Source of the DNA: Chenopodium formosanum
Lineage: Eukaryota > Streptophyta > Magnoliopsida > Caryophyllales > Amaranthaceae
Length of the DNA stretch: 64,000 bases
Reading direction: 5' to 3'
Assembly: GCA_024500155.1 (NCBI GenBank)
Contig: CM044872.1
Coordinates: 49,853,460-49,917,459 of the forward strand
Position numbers and translations under genes: made by a program. This document shows positions 26,185 through 37,205 of the stretch, piece after piece. The notes under the pieces were generated by a model. It saw only the letters and a program-made list of their open reading frames with translations. It did no database searches and was not told the origin of the DNA. The first letter of the stretch is position 1; every line of letters starts with the position of its first letter.

Positions 26185-29100
26185 TTATTCGACTTGTGCC
26201 CCCACAATACCATGCTGTGGATATAACTGCAAGGCCTTGATCACCTTGATTTTCTCTGCGTCATAAAAAGGAGAGAGTTAGAAATTCTAAAAAGCAATGA
26301 TACAATGATACATAAATACGTAATCTTATAATCCCTCTCTGTCTGAAATTAGTTGTCATATTGTTACAATGATACGTAAATACGTAATCTTATAATGAAG
26401 TGTATGATATGATTATACAAGGACATTCTTAGTAATGCTTGTGTTACAACAATTATTTATCTACTCATAACTCTGTATATATGGCCATTGATTTGAGACA
26501 GAGTACTATATAGCTTAAACTGAAGCTAAAGTTAGTTCATGATTGATCCAAACATTAAAGGTTCTTTTAAATCCATTGGTTCAAACTTTAGGGTGAGTTT
26601 GTGAGCCTTAAAATGGCATAAGCTATTTGTTCCGTAATGAAAGGTCATATTACCACACATGCATGAATGTTAGTGGAACCACATAGCAGCTCTCCATTCA
26701 GGGTGTCGACTGCTTCGAATGCTCCTCCTCCCGCACTCCTCTGTTAATGTACTTATATTAATCACACCATTGAATGACATAATCTATAAAAACATTCTTG
26801 TAATACTTTGTATCATATCGAGCTTAGTTCACGTTACCTTGTAGTAATCAACAGCAACAAAATTAGCCCAACGGTTACCAGCAGCAGCATAGCAAGTTTG
26901 TAGCATCTCAATCAATTCTCTGGAGTTATGCTCACATGCTGTTAGCTTCACAGGAATTGTTTTAAAATGATTAACTAACACCAAAGATTTGGTGTGATCA
27001 TTCAATGGAGATGACTCGTTTCGCTTTGGACACCTTCCTGGTTTCATCCCTTTACTTCCAACTGCAAAGGAGTTAAGGGAGAAAATTATTAGCTCGATCA
27101 ACTAATGTTTTTTTGTATCTTGATCAAGCAAAAACAAAAAGTTTATGTCATATCTTACACTGATTTTCAACCATGTAGTTCCACTGGTAAGCAATCCCCT
27201 CGCTTCTTTCCTTATCCATATCGGAGGTGAACACGACAAGCCTTTGATTCTTGGCTACCATTTGGCTAACCAAGGGCCAATTCTTGCCATTCTTAGGCAT
27301 GTTTGATACCGGGAACCAATATTTCATTAAGCCTGACTCCTTAAAAATTTTTGTCAACCCTTTTGGGGTCTTTACATAATCTTCCAAGATTAGTGTTACA
27401 ATTTCGGATGGATTGGATGCCATGAATACTTCAATTTCCTTCAATGTATCAATAGCACGTTCCTTTAATTACGAAAACAAAATCAACATTTCAATCACAT
27501 CGGTTTACATACAGTGTCATTCAATCAAAAACTCTAGGCAACAAATGTTCTTATGTTTTAAGTAAATTAAACGAGTCTAGTTCTTACAAATGCGGTATAT
27601 GAGTGACATTGGCCTTTAAACGAATGGCACAACCATACATCTCCTCTGTAGTCATAGGTATCTAGCATCAAGGCTCGAACACCATTCTGCACACAAGTTG
27701 TCAGCGATCATCACAACGATTTTTTTTAAATGAAAACAGACATTTTGTTCAAAAGTGGTGCTTATTCTATATCACATTTGTTCTAATAATAGACTGTAGG
27801 GAAAAAAAGGCTTACGTGTAGTTGTTGTGTAACGCTATCTTCTTGATTTCTGAAGGTTACTCTAGGAGCTTTGGTGTTGTGGCGTTCTCCTTCAATGGCA
27901 AAGGAATTATGAGTTGTCAAGAATGCATATTTGTTGAAAGGCAGAGAATCATTCTGGAAACAGCAGAAATAAGAAAAAGTTCTTATAACAGATTTAAATA
28001 CTTTGGGCTAAATGAATAATAATAATACGTTTGTATATGGCTAAAAGTTTCTTTCTGGAAAACCATTCGATTTATTCATAGTTTGAATTAGTATGTAGTA
28101 TGAAGTATAAAGTTTATATACTTGTACTTTCCTTAAATTATATAGAGTAAAATGTTGATGCATGTTATTTGTAGAAGCTAGGTAAGCCTTGCCTATGCAG
28201 AGTTGCAGATGATCCCTAGAGACACAAACCGCTACATTCGAGTTCATTTGAATTTCATTAACTCAGTTTGATTACTAGCTTAGCACAATAGCTAGTACAA
28301 CTACGGTTTGAAGCTAAGTAAACCAATACCACATTGGAGGAATTCTTGATCATTTTTCGGAATTTAATCAAATGATCCAAATTCCGAGGCTTTGTTGTTG
28401 TTGTTGATCCAATTTCTGAGGCTTTCATCAATCCAAAAATTCCCCTACATTAAGTTACAAAAATCTCAAAAGGTTGTTAAATAAAAGATCAAAACTATGT
28501 CACTCAAACTTAAACCTTTTTTTTTCAGCCTCAGAGATAGATTTATCGTTGCTTGATTAAGCGTTAACCAGTTGTACATTAACACGGACATGTAACTATG
28601 ATATCCTCAATGTAGCAAAATTTAGAAGTTTTTAATAGTGATCTTTATAAAACAGTATAATTCTCAATGCTAGTAATTCCAATCAGAAGATTCAAAATCA
28701 TCATGCAATTTGTGATACATAGCAAGGTACATGAGAAAAAAGTAACATACCACAAGTTTGAACTGATTAGTGACAGTTGATCGAACACATTTTGACCCAC
28801 TAAAACTTGGTCTTGGATACCGACAATTAGAACAGTACAAACCAGCACCACAATCTGAATTTCTTGCACAATTTTCCATAAACTGCAAACCATAAAATTA
28901 TTAGCATTGCAAACTAAAATTTGCACAATTTACTTTGAAAAAGAAAGCAAATTTTATGCAACAAACAGTTCCCTTCATTCATCTCTAAATGTATGTTGCT
29001 CCTACATACTGACTTTTTTTTTTGTGAGACAATCATCGTTAAAATAGGAACAACAGTTAGAGACGAGGGGTACATATAATCATGTATAATGTACCTTGCA

Positions 29101-29199
29101 CTGTCTGTTGGAGCAAGAAGCAGAGATAACAACAGCATTGTGTAAGATGGTTGAGAAAAATATTAGTGAAACTAAAAGCAGATTATTTGGAATAATCAT
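26185..29199 (-). CDS. Secreted PI-PLC X-domain-containing protein
   Basis: Eight minus-strand coding exons: 29095-29199, 28751-28882, 27816-27953, 27588-27686, 27159-27462, 26838-27061, 26654-26740 and 26185-26226, giving 376 residues. The N terminus has a hydrophobic signal-peptide-like segment (LLLVSLIFFSTIL), followed by a cysteine-rich part (CSNRQC, NSDCGAGLYCSNC). The X domain follows: FLTTHNSFA with the first catalytic-type His, MLDTYDYRGDVWLCHSF with the second, then NPSEIVTLILEDYV and RLVVFTSDMDKE. This matches the plant At5g67130/At1g13680 class, phosphodiesterase-fold proteins without the EF-hand and C2 parts of true PI-PLCs; their substrate is not established. The short final exon (LYPQHGIVGAQVE) is the least certain; no hydrophobic GPI-type tail is seen, as in the shorter members of the class. 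Confidence 0.88.
26333..26504. mobile_element. Stowaway-like MITE in the PLC-like gene's last intron
   Basis: TCTGTCTGAAATTAGTTGTC on the left is mirrored, with mismatches, by the complement of TCTGTCTCAAATCAATGGCC on the right. It lies between the last two exons of the PLC-like gene. Just left of and across its border there is a direct repeat of about 35 bp containing 'aaatacgtaatcttataat' (about 26302-26332 and 26370-26396). Confidence 0.5.
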
Positions 29200-29936
29200 C
29201 TTGTTTATTAGGAGTTAGGAGGTTGTAAGAGAGTTTAAGGAATTGTAAGGTTTAAATAAATGGGAAGAAGGTGAACAGATATTTTAGGCCAGAAAGTGAA
29301 AGCGTTCCACCAGTTGGTTGGTTCAGATGATTGAAGCTGACGGTTACTACTTACTAGATGCTTTAATTTTGTGTTTTGTGGGAAAAACCGTTCTTTTTTT
29401 CTTTCTATGGCAATGAGCCATTGCTGCTTGGGCCCGTGGGGACTTCGTGTTGGGTCGGGTATTAAAAATTACTTAATTTTTTTTAAATGCATTATTTGAA
29501 TTTTCACACTTGTCAAGGCATAAATTTAACCATCAATATTTTTAATGAGATATTAGTAACAATTATGAAAGTCGACATTGTAGCAAATCCAATAATGAAT
29601 TACATGACCATGTTTATAAATTAAATAGTAATAAGAAAATTAAGTCAAAAGTAACATATAAATAGTATAACATCTCAAGTGATGTATTTAAAAAATTCGG
29701 AGGGAGTAGATCCTCTACACATATAAGGCTTTTCTTTCATGTATGTATATCCACCCAAATTTCATTTATTTGAACTTATATTACACATTATTAGAACACA
29801 AAGTATTGGGTTAGGCAAGCCTCACCCAACTATTGGTTAGTCCACCTTAACCCTTCCACAAACACTCTCTTATCTTCTTCCTCATTTTCTCTCTCCTCTT
29901 TCTATTTTCAGCACACTTGATAATCAAACCTTAACA

Positions 29937-30080
29937 ATGGTAGGATTGGTATCATCGATGGCGAGAAACTTGTCGGGATCAAAGATGTCATCCATGGAGG
30001 AAGAGAGAGAAAGTTTTAGAGAATTGAAGAGGATGGAGAGGAGAGAGAAAATAAAGATTGTTGATTATATTTGTCCATGA
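29937..30080 (+). other. 47-codon open frame inside the MULE
   Basis: It starts MVGLVSSMARNLSG, is followed by a charged EEERESF..LKRMERREK stretch, and ends at TGA. It sits behind a tract resembling an intron end or 5' leader. No family is recognised; it may be the start of a captured host gene or chance. Confidence 0.3.
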
Positions 30081-30374
30081 TTTATGCTTGAATTGGCTTG
30101 ATAATTGCTTGAGATTCTCGGGTTTTTCGAAAAATGCAAAAAAAAAAAAAAAAAAAAAAAAATCGATTTGGGGCTTTCTTGTGTTGTGTATAATTGTTGA
30201 AATTAATTGTCCTATGTGATTGTATGTTGAATTGTGAGCGTTTTGATAACAAATGTATGTATTTTGGTTGAAAAATGAGCATGTTATGTTATACCCATGA
30301 GTTTAGTACGGGACCTTCGATGGTGGTTCCACCACTGTTGACCTTTTAATTATTTTTAGAAAATAAATTATATT

Positions 30375-30955
30375 GTTTAGATTATATCTTCAATAATAAA
30401 TTAGATGATATCATCTATAAGTTGGATAGTATCATCTATTGTCTAGATGATATCCCGTATTAGTTCCATGATATCCTCTATTAGTTCAATGATTTCCTTT
30501 ATTATATAGGTTTCATGATATTATCTATAGACTGAATGATATCTTCTATTGGTTCTATGATATCATCTATAAGCTAGATGATATCATCCATTGCCTAGTT
30601 AATATCATTTATAGGTTGGATGATATATATCATCTAATGGTTATATAATATCATTTGTAGGCTGGATGATATCCTTTATTAGATTGTTGGATGATATCCT
30701 CTATTGGTTATATGATATCATCTATTGTCTCTGTGATAATCCTCTATTGATTCTATGATATCCTCTACTGGATTCATGATATCATCCTACATTTATTGTG
30801 TATATATATATATATATATATATATGATATCATCTTGCTTATAGATGATATCATTTGTTTGTTCAATGATATCCTCTGTTGGTTCTATAATATCATGTAT
30901 AGGCTTGATGATATCCTCTATTGGTCATATGATATCATCTACAAATTGAAATTGT
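30375..30955. repeat. Degenerate minisatellite, 'atgatatcctctattggtt' type
   Basis: About twenty units of roughly 27-30 bp built on ATGATATC(C/A)TCTATTGG, with many substitutions. A (TA)n tract of about 22 bp interrupts it near 30802-30825. It lies wholly inside the MULE and is likely amplified within the element. Confidence 0.85.
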
Positions 30956-31385
30956 TGTTTTAAGGCTTGTCTCACCAAATTATTGGTGAGGCAAGCCTCA
31001 CGCAATACCTTCTCTTATTAGAAATCCTTTTAATTATAAATTGAATAAAATAACTAAATTTATTTTATCTGAAACTATTAACCTTGAAATAAGATGATCA
31101 CAAGGTAGACACTAAAAGTAGTGCCTCAATAGATGCCTCGTGTTATTACATGCTCGCTCTAAATTAGTTAAACATTGTAATGAATACTTAAAATGATGTG
31201 TAAGTACATAATTATTCAAATGAATGTGATTGGCGCAAGATCAACTTTCACGAATAAGATATTAAAATTAAAAAAGACAAATAAGTACTCATTAACAAAT
31301 CTTGTAACATTGTTGGATGGACGAATAGGAATTAAAAAACAAATGGTTATTCCAACGAAGGTTCTCATATCATAATCTATCTTTA

Positions 31386-31707
31386 GGCCCTATTTAGTTC
31401 TCCTTACATTTGCTTATCTGATCTGGTCTGGTCTGATCTGATCTGATCTGAATGTCAGATTTGACCTTAAATATACAATAATGTATACGGAAAAAATTAT
31501 CAAGTGGTGTCTTGTTAGATTCGTAATAATGTGTATTTTATTAAAATATGATTTTCAGAATTTTTTTAATTACGAAATTAAAGATATTTAGTGATAAAAA
31601 ACTGCACATAAAACGATGATATGATCTGAACCTATTTTTTCTGATCTGATCTGATCTGAACTTATTTTTTATGAAATAAGTAAAGATAAGGTGAACTAAA
31701 CAAGGTC
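31386..31707. mobile_element. MITE, second copy of the 1841-2193 family
   Basis: A 322 bp element with termini GGCCCTATTTAGTTCTCC and the complement of GACCTTGTTTAGTTCACC, flanked by TTA on both sides (31383-31385 and 31708-31710), as expected for PIF/Harbinger MITEs. Its interior is the reverse complement of the copy at 1841-2193, including the tgatctgatctga runs. Confidence 0.85.
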
Positions 31708-31957
31708 TTATACTCCGTATAACATATGTTTACTTTATGATGGTTGAATGAAATAGATATTTGATTATTTGGGAATGAGAGTACAAAAAGTGTTCAAACA
31801 ATTATTCATTAGATCCTACTACATTCATAGACAACCGCTACTTTGATTTATACAACAACTTTAATTATCATTTAATTTCAACAACACACAAACTTAATTG
31901 AATCAAATAACTCTTAACAAAGTACACAAGAGAATTGCTAGGGTTGATCGAGTTTAG

Positions 31958-32330
31958 TGGCGGAGCCAGAATTTTTAGTAAGGGGGGCCAAGAACATATC
32001 TTTATGTGTATAATTTCGCAACTACAATTGGATTGGTTACCTTTGTATTAAAAAAAATAAAAAAAAAAAAATAAAAAAAAGTTGCAAGATTTGAACTTTT
32101 GATATCTAATTGAATGAGCACATACGAGTAAATGGCAAAATTAGAAAATCTAGATAATGAATATGGATGGATTAATGCATTTTTGTTTCTTGATTTCACT
32201 TACATAATCGACACATATAAAGCAATAGATTGTTCAATCATAAAAATCCTTCATGATGGCTAGATTCTTGAAAATAAAGAGTAAAGGTACGTAAGAGCAT
32301 TATTATCTCCGAGCACTCTCACCTGACAAT
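31958..32330. mobile_element. Truncated hAT-like element end
   Basis: AGTGGCGGAGCCAGAATTTT followed by 'ggggggcc' resembles the left end of the complete hAT element at 48620-49523 (CAGTGGCGTAACCAG). No matching right end is found before the LINE fragment, so the element is truncated and its right border is approximate. Confidence 0.5.
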
Positions 32331-32360
32331 ATTCGAACTCTAGAAAGCAAAGTCTCTTCG

Positions 32361-32641
32361 ATTTTTTTTTTTATCCAAAAGAAGTCCACAGACTAAAGAA
32401 ACAGAAAAAGAACAAGAAGCGAAGCAAAAAAAAAAAAAAAAAAAAAAAAACTATAAAAAAAACTATGACAAACTACTTACGGAGGGACCAGGCAAGGCAA
32501 CGCCACACCTCTAGAATACGATTAAGCTCCAAAGAAATATTAACAATTGACAAAGGAGAATCTTGGATGACTCCGCGGTTGGCCAACCAATCCGCCACCC
32601 GATTTCCCTCTTTATAAATATGAGCAACCTTTATTTTCCCA
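32361..32641 (-). pseudogene. 5'-truncated LINE 3' end with RNase H remnant
   Basis: On the minus strand from 32641 the frame reads HIYKEGNRVADWLANRG, the end of the RNase H domain found at the C terminus of plant LINE ORF2, then runs to a stop (after LAWSLRK). An untranslated tail with an A-run on the minus strand (T-run at about 32362-32372) marks the 3' end. Everything upstream is missing, as is usual for LINE insertions. Confidence 0.75.
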
Positions 32642-32725
32642 CCTTGCATCATTGATCATATTCTTCGATTAGTTATTGTGCTTATTTAATACTTTTTCGA
32701 GTGTTAATTAACACTAATTCTATTT

Positions 32726-33479
32726 AAGGGTCGTTTGGTTGGCATAGGGTAATTGGAATGAAATGAACAAAGGGAAAGAAAAAGAATGGAATGAAAATCC
32801 CTTAAATTTCTTATGTTATTTGTTTTAAAAAACAAAGGGAATCAAACCACCAGTCCCACCACCATACAACAACCTATCTTCTTCGCTTCCTACCTTTTTC
32901 AGCTACCATCCAGCCACCCCACCATTCGCGGCACCTCCCCCACCACCGCTGCTCATCGCCTCTTCTTCCAAGCCCTCGCCGCACCTCCACTTCCCCCGTA
33001 AAACTCTCCCCTTCCGTCGTAAAACCATAGAAACCCCTCCCTGTTCCCGTAAAACCGTCGTTCGTCCATCCCTCCACCCTCGAAACCCTAGCGCTAGGGT
33101 TTTGAGGGTGGAAGGATGGACGAACGTCAGTTTTACGGGGATAGGAAGGGGTTTCTAGGGTTTTACGGGGCTGGGGAATTTTTTTGCGAGGGGAGTAGAG
33201 GCGGTGATGATCTGGGAGAGGCGGCGAGGGTCATGGGAGAGGCGGCGAAGCGCGGGTAGTGCGGTGGTTGGGTTTCTCGGTGGTGTGTGTAGGTAGGAAG
33301 GTGGTGATGTGGTGGTGACTAAGGAATGAGAATGGAAATACCTAGAGGGGTGGGGATTCAAATTAGAATGATTTGGGATAAAGGGAATAGGAAAAAAACG
33401 ACTAATAAATAGCAATAAAGGGAATCAGAATAGTTAATTCTCTTTCCCTATGATTAATACCCCCAACCAAACAGCCCTT
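32726..33479. mobile_element. Foldback element with a central palindrome
   Basis: The ends AAGGGTCGTTTGGTTGG and the complement of AAGGGCTGTTTGGTTGG are inverted. The inversion continues over long, diverged arms to the centre. At 33059-33126 the arms are nearly perfect (cgttcgtccatccct... and its complement) and meet at ACCCTAGCGCTAGGGT. The interior is GC-rich relative to the AT-rich surroundings. Apparent open frames on both strands mirror each other and are not genes. Confidence 0.8.
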
Positions 33480-33721
33480 TTATGTATACAAATATACAAT
33501 ACACATCGTCTACATATGTGACTAGTCTAAAAGCTAAAAGGTCAGAGAGAGAGGAGTTGAATCAAACAAAGCAAGAAGTTTCGGATTAAAACTTGGAGGT
33601 GAGGAAACAACGACTGGGGAGGTCGGCCTAAGCAAAATCCAAACTTCTAACCTCCCAAGGTTTTAGGAGAGAGAAAATCAGGGAGAAATCCAAAGCCCTC
33701 CTCAAATCTCCAACAAACAAA

Positions 33722-36483
33722 ATGCCAACTTTGACGAAACTCTTCAGTATGAAAGAAGCCGCCGAGCACAACACCAAGGATGATTGTTGGGTAGTTATTG
33801 ATGGCAAGGTTACCTTTCTTTTCTTTGATTTTTTCATTCATTTTTCCAGATCTTCTAATAATTTGCTTAATTTGAGGGTTTATTTGGGTGTTCATTGTTG
33901 TGGAATTTGTTCAAAAAGTAGTTTACTTTAGTGGGTTTTGATTTGATTTTGTAATGGTTGTACTTAATTGGAAGAAATGGCTTCTGGGGTTTTGCTTGGT
34001 TTCAATCTTGCTCTGAATTGTAACTGTTGTACAACTCCACTGCGTTTTGTTTTGAATTTTCAGTAAATTTGATTAGTTTTTGCTACATATATCCTTGATT
34101 AGTGAGGAAATTTTAAGTCATTAGGTTTAAAATCCTCATTGTTGTTGGGTTATTGCATAATAATCCAATGCCCCAATTTGGTCGTGTTCGTAGTTGTGGA
34201 CTCCAATGCACATTTTGGTCTTGTTTATGCTTTGATTAGCTGTGGAAATATGTTAGATGGTTATGGATTCCAGTTCCTTATTCGGTTCCGTTTGTGCTCA
34301 ACATAGCTGTGGACTCCAAAGTTCCAATTTGGTTTTAAATGTTCTTGTTTGTGCTCGATGTTACTGAAGACGTAGCTTAGACATTGCTGTGGATTCCAAA
34401 GCCTCAATTTGGTAGTGCTTGTTCTCAACTCCTTGCTTTTTGGGCTTAATGTATCTTATTTTTGTTATATCATTTGTTCAGTTGGTATTCTTGTTGTTCG
34501 TGTGAACAATTGAAGTGTTATCATGGTACCTAGCTAGTTTTTGGGCTTTTAGGATAATTTACTGATTTTACTCTACACATGAATTACTCCATGATTGGAT
34601 GTGTATTTCTCTGTTTACTTCTGTGTTTCCTTAGATTGAGTTGGTTTTGGTGTTGGTCATTTAGAGGCAGATCTTTGAACTTTGTTATTGTTGGGGTTTA
34701 TTATGCTCTATTTTTTTCTCAATGTTTTAAAGACTAAAAAGAGGCTGTGCTTTCTCACTTCCCCGCTATATATAATATTTTCTGGCTTGTAAGTACAAAC
34801 CATATATATGCAGGTATTCTGAGTTTGAGTGCATATACGGAACATTGCAACACTTAGATTATCCTTAAATTACAAAATAAGACTTATGTAGCTTAGGTAT
34901 TCCTGTCAATGAGAGGTGAATATGATATACTAGCTGGATGTTTGGGAGGAATTCTTTACAAGTGGTGAGATTATTTTGATGTCAATATTTATATTTCAAC
35001 ATGTGTGATTTTTCAAGAAGCTCTGCTGCTATCTCAAATCAATTAGCATCACTTTATTAGGTGTATTCTAATTCGCTTATGTATTCAATAGATCTCAAGC
35101 ATATTAATTATTATTGTGGCATATATGTTTGCGCTTTAAAGTGTGCACTTATGTTTTTAAGAATTGCAACAAATCAAATCGTGAAGCCATATTTCTTTTC
35201 CATGTGGCTGGATGCTTATAATCTTGTGTGAATGTCTTTTCTCTCAAGATGTTTTGGATGAGAGAGATGTTTGTTTTGGGGGCCGGGGTGGGGGGGGGGG
35301 GGAGGTGTTGGTGTTCAAATCAGTTTTGCTTCCAAAATTGTCGCTGCTTGTGTTTCTCAAGCTGTCAGATTGCTATTGTTTCGTTAACATGGTTGTGCTG
35401 TGCTTTTAGTTATCTTCATCACTCGTGTCCAATAAGTATATATGTCAAATCTTAATCCTCCTGCCTTTAGCGTTGGAGTTTTTCTCTTGCCAAATACTTT
35501 TATATGTGTCATTTGTTGTTTGGTCACAAAGAGTTGTGTTTAAATTCAGAATTATCTATCTCAGTGGTTAAATTTCTTTTTAGGTTAAATTATTCACGCT
35601 AGAAGCTCTAAATACGTGTGAAGTCAGGTATAACATAACATCTTAAATTGGATAGAGGATTACCATTAGTGTTGCTGATGTCTATCTTTCAAGTCGCACG
35701 GGCTTTCTCTTCTCAATGAGTTTGTTCTTCTGCGTATTTAACATGGCTTAGTGTGTCGTATTTTGTGTTACCATATTTAATGATTATTAGTCCAAGCTTT
35801 GGTGAATTTGTGTTTTGAGTAAACAAGGCAGCATATTGCCACACTGCCCATACATAGTGTATTGATCTTATTTAATTGTTTCAGAATTCTTTTTTTAATG
35901 TGTAGTCAATTACTCCCTGTTTTGGAATGTATATGGATATAGTATTATTCATCTTGCTCAGATTTTGGAACTCAATAAATGATTCCTTTTCAGGTGTATG
36001 ATGTTACATCTTACCTCGACGATCATCCCGGTGGTGATGATGTGCTTCTCAGCGCAACTGGTATGTCCATTATCTCAGTAGATCCAGTGCTTGCTGTTAT
36101 GTATCAAAATTTGCCCAATATAAGATATCTAATGTTGATGCCCTACAACTTATGAGATAATCATTATATTGTAATGGTGGGAAGATTATAAAAATATTTT
36201 ATGCAAATTTTCTGAAATATCATGTACGTATAATGAAGGAAAGGATGCAAAAGAAGAATTTGAAGATGCTGGACATAGCCAAGATGCAAGGGACGAGATG
36301 GAGAAGTATTTTGTTGGAGAGCTAGACCCATCTGCTGCAACTATTCCAGAACCTAAACAGGAAAAGAAGGGTATGGATACCATCCAGAAGATTAAGGACT
36401 TGCCTCTGCAGTACTGGGTAGCTCCTGTAGCCGTTGTTGGCATCTCAATTGTAGTTGGCTTCCTTTACTTACGAAAGAAGTAG
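33722..36483 (+). CDS. CB5: Cytochrome b5, ER tail-anchored
   Basis: Three exons, 33722-33808, 35994-36060 and 36239-36483, give 132 residues, normal for plant microsomal cytochrome b5 (about 134). It carries electrons to ER desaturases, hydroxylases and some P450s. The heme-binding core is present: DDHPGGDDVLL with the first His ligand, and EDAGHSQDAR with the second. The C terminus has one hydrophobic segment (VAPVAVVGISIVVGFLYL) followed by RKK, a classic ER tail anchor. A 2.2 kb first intron contains a degenerate repeat (34141-34431) and a G13 run. The start is clear: the ATG opens the usual short N terminus before the SMKEAAEHN motif. Confidence 0.96.
34141..34431. repeat. Degenerate tandem repeat in cytochrome b5 intron 1
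   Basis: Four imperfect units of about 75-90 bp, each with 'gctgtggactccaa', 'caatttggt' and 'cttgtttgtgctc'-like parts. The second unit is the most diverged. It lies wholly in the intron. Confidence 0.6.
35290..35302. repeat. G13 homopolymer
   Basis: Thirteen G residues, preceded by GGGGGCCGGGGT, in intron 1 of the cytochrome b5 gene. Such a tract can form a G-quadruplex on the coding strand and is prone to length change. Confidence 0.85.
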
Positions 36484-37205
36484 GAAACTCGTAGAAGCAA
36501 GCAGGGAGCTAGTAGAACAAGCATCATACATCAATTCAACTCAAAATAATTGTTGATTGAATGAGAAGGATAGCTTAGCAATTTTGATAGAAAATTTATT
36601 CTCCTTGATTTTTCATTGATAAACAATAGTATATCCTGATATTCTTGTGGAAGTATGGTTTTTGGTCAGAGCTTGAGATTACTCATAATACGAGAAGTTC
36701 GTGGAGAATTGATCATTCAAATTGGTTGTTTATGTGTTTTCGAAGGTCTCTTTTAATTTTCAAAAATGGAATATTGATCTTAATCAATAACTCAATTTAT
36801 CTAACTTTATTTTGATACTGATTATGATGCAAAATCAGATTGAGCAAATGAAATACACGAGGAAAAAAGTGTGATAGATTTGGTTTGTTTGGTTGGATGA
36901 AGAAAGTAGTAACTCTAGTGAGACTTCAACACATGGAGTTCTATTTCCTAGGAAATGACAAGATTTGTTCAATTTATTTTTATCAATAACTCATATGTGA
37001 ACTTATATTATTTGTATAAAGAGAATATATTTATACAAGAATGGTTGAACTACAAATTCTTGAAGGGCATAATGATTATCTCTCATAAGTATATATTCTC
37101 TTTATCAACCATACCTTTTTTATAAAGAGTATATTTATAGAAGAATTGTTGAACTACAAATTATTGTAAATCTTTATAAATAATTAAATATAGATATATA
37201 GTAAA

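Larger units (their letters stand above)
29797..31014. mobile_element. Non-autonomous MULE with 9 bp target duplication
   Basis: A 1218 bp element flanked by perfect TTATTAGAA copies at 29788-29796 and 31015-31023. Termini are inverted: GTATTGGGTTAGGCAAGCC near the left and the complement of GTATTGCGTGAGGCTTGCC near the right, over about 30 bp. The left part contains a pyrimidine-rich tract ending in TTTTCAG and a 47-codon open frame (29937-30080) that may be a captured gene start. The right half is a degenerate 'gatgatatc' array plus a TA microsatellite. No transposase is present. Confidence 0.85.
29200..33721. other. Intergenic region filled with transposable elements
   Basis: Between the divergently transcribed PLC-like and cytochrome b5 genes lie a MULE (29797-31014), a MITE (31386-31707), a hAT-like end (from 31958), a LINE 3' fragment (32361-32641) and a foldback element (32726-33479). 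No host gene is seen. Roughly 240 bp upstream of the cytochrome b5 ATG remain free of recognised elements. Confidence 0.6.

Noticed and set aside
32813..33415. Open frames of 62-86 codons in both directions
   Set aside because: They are low-complexity readings of the foldback element's inverted arms.
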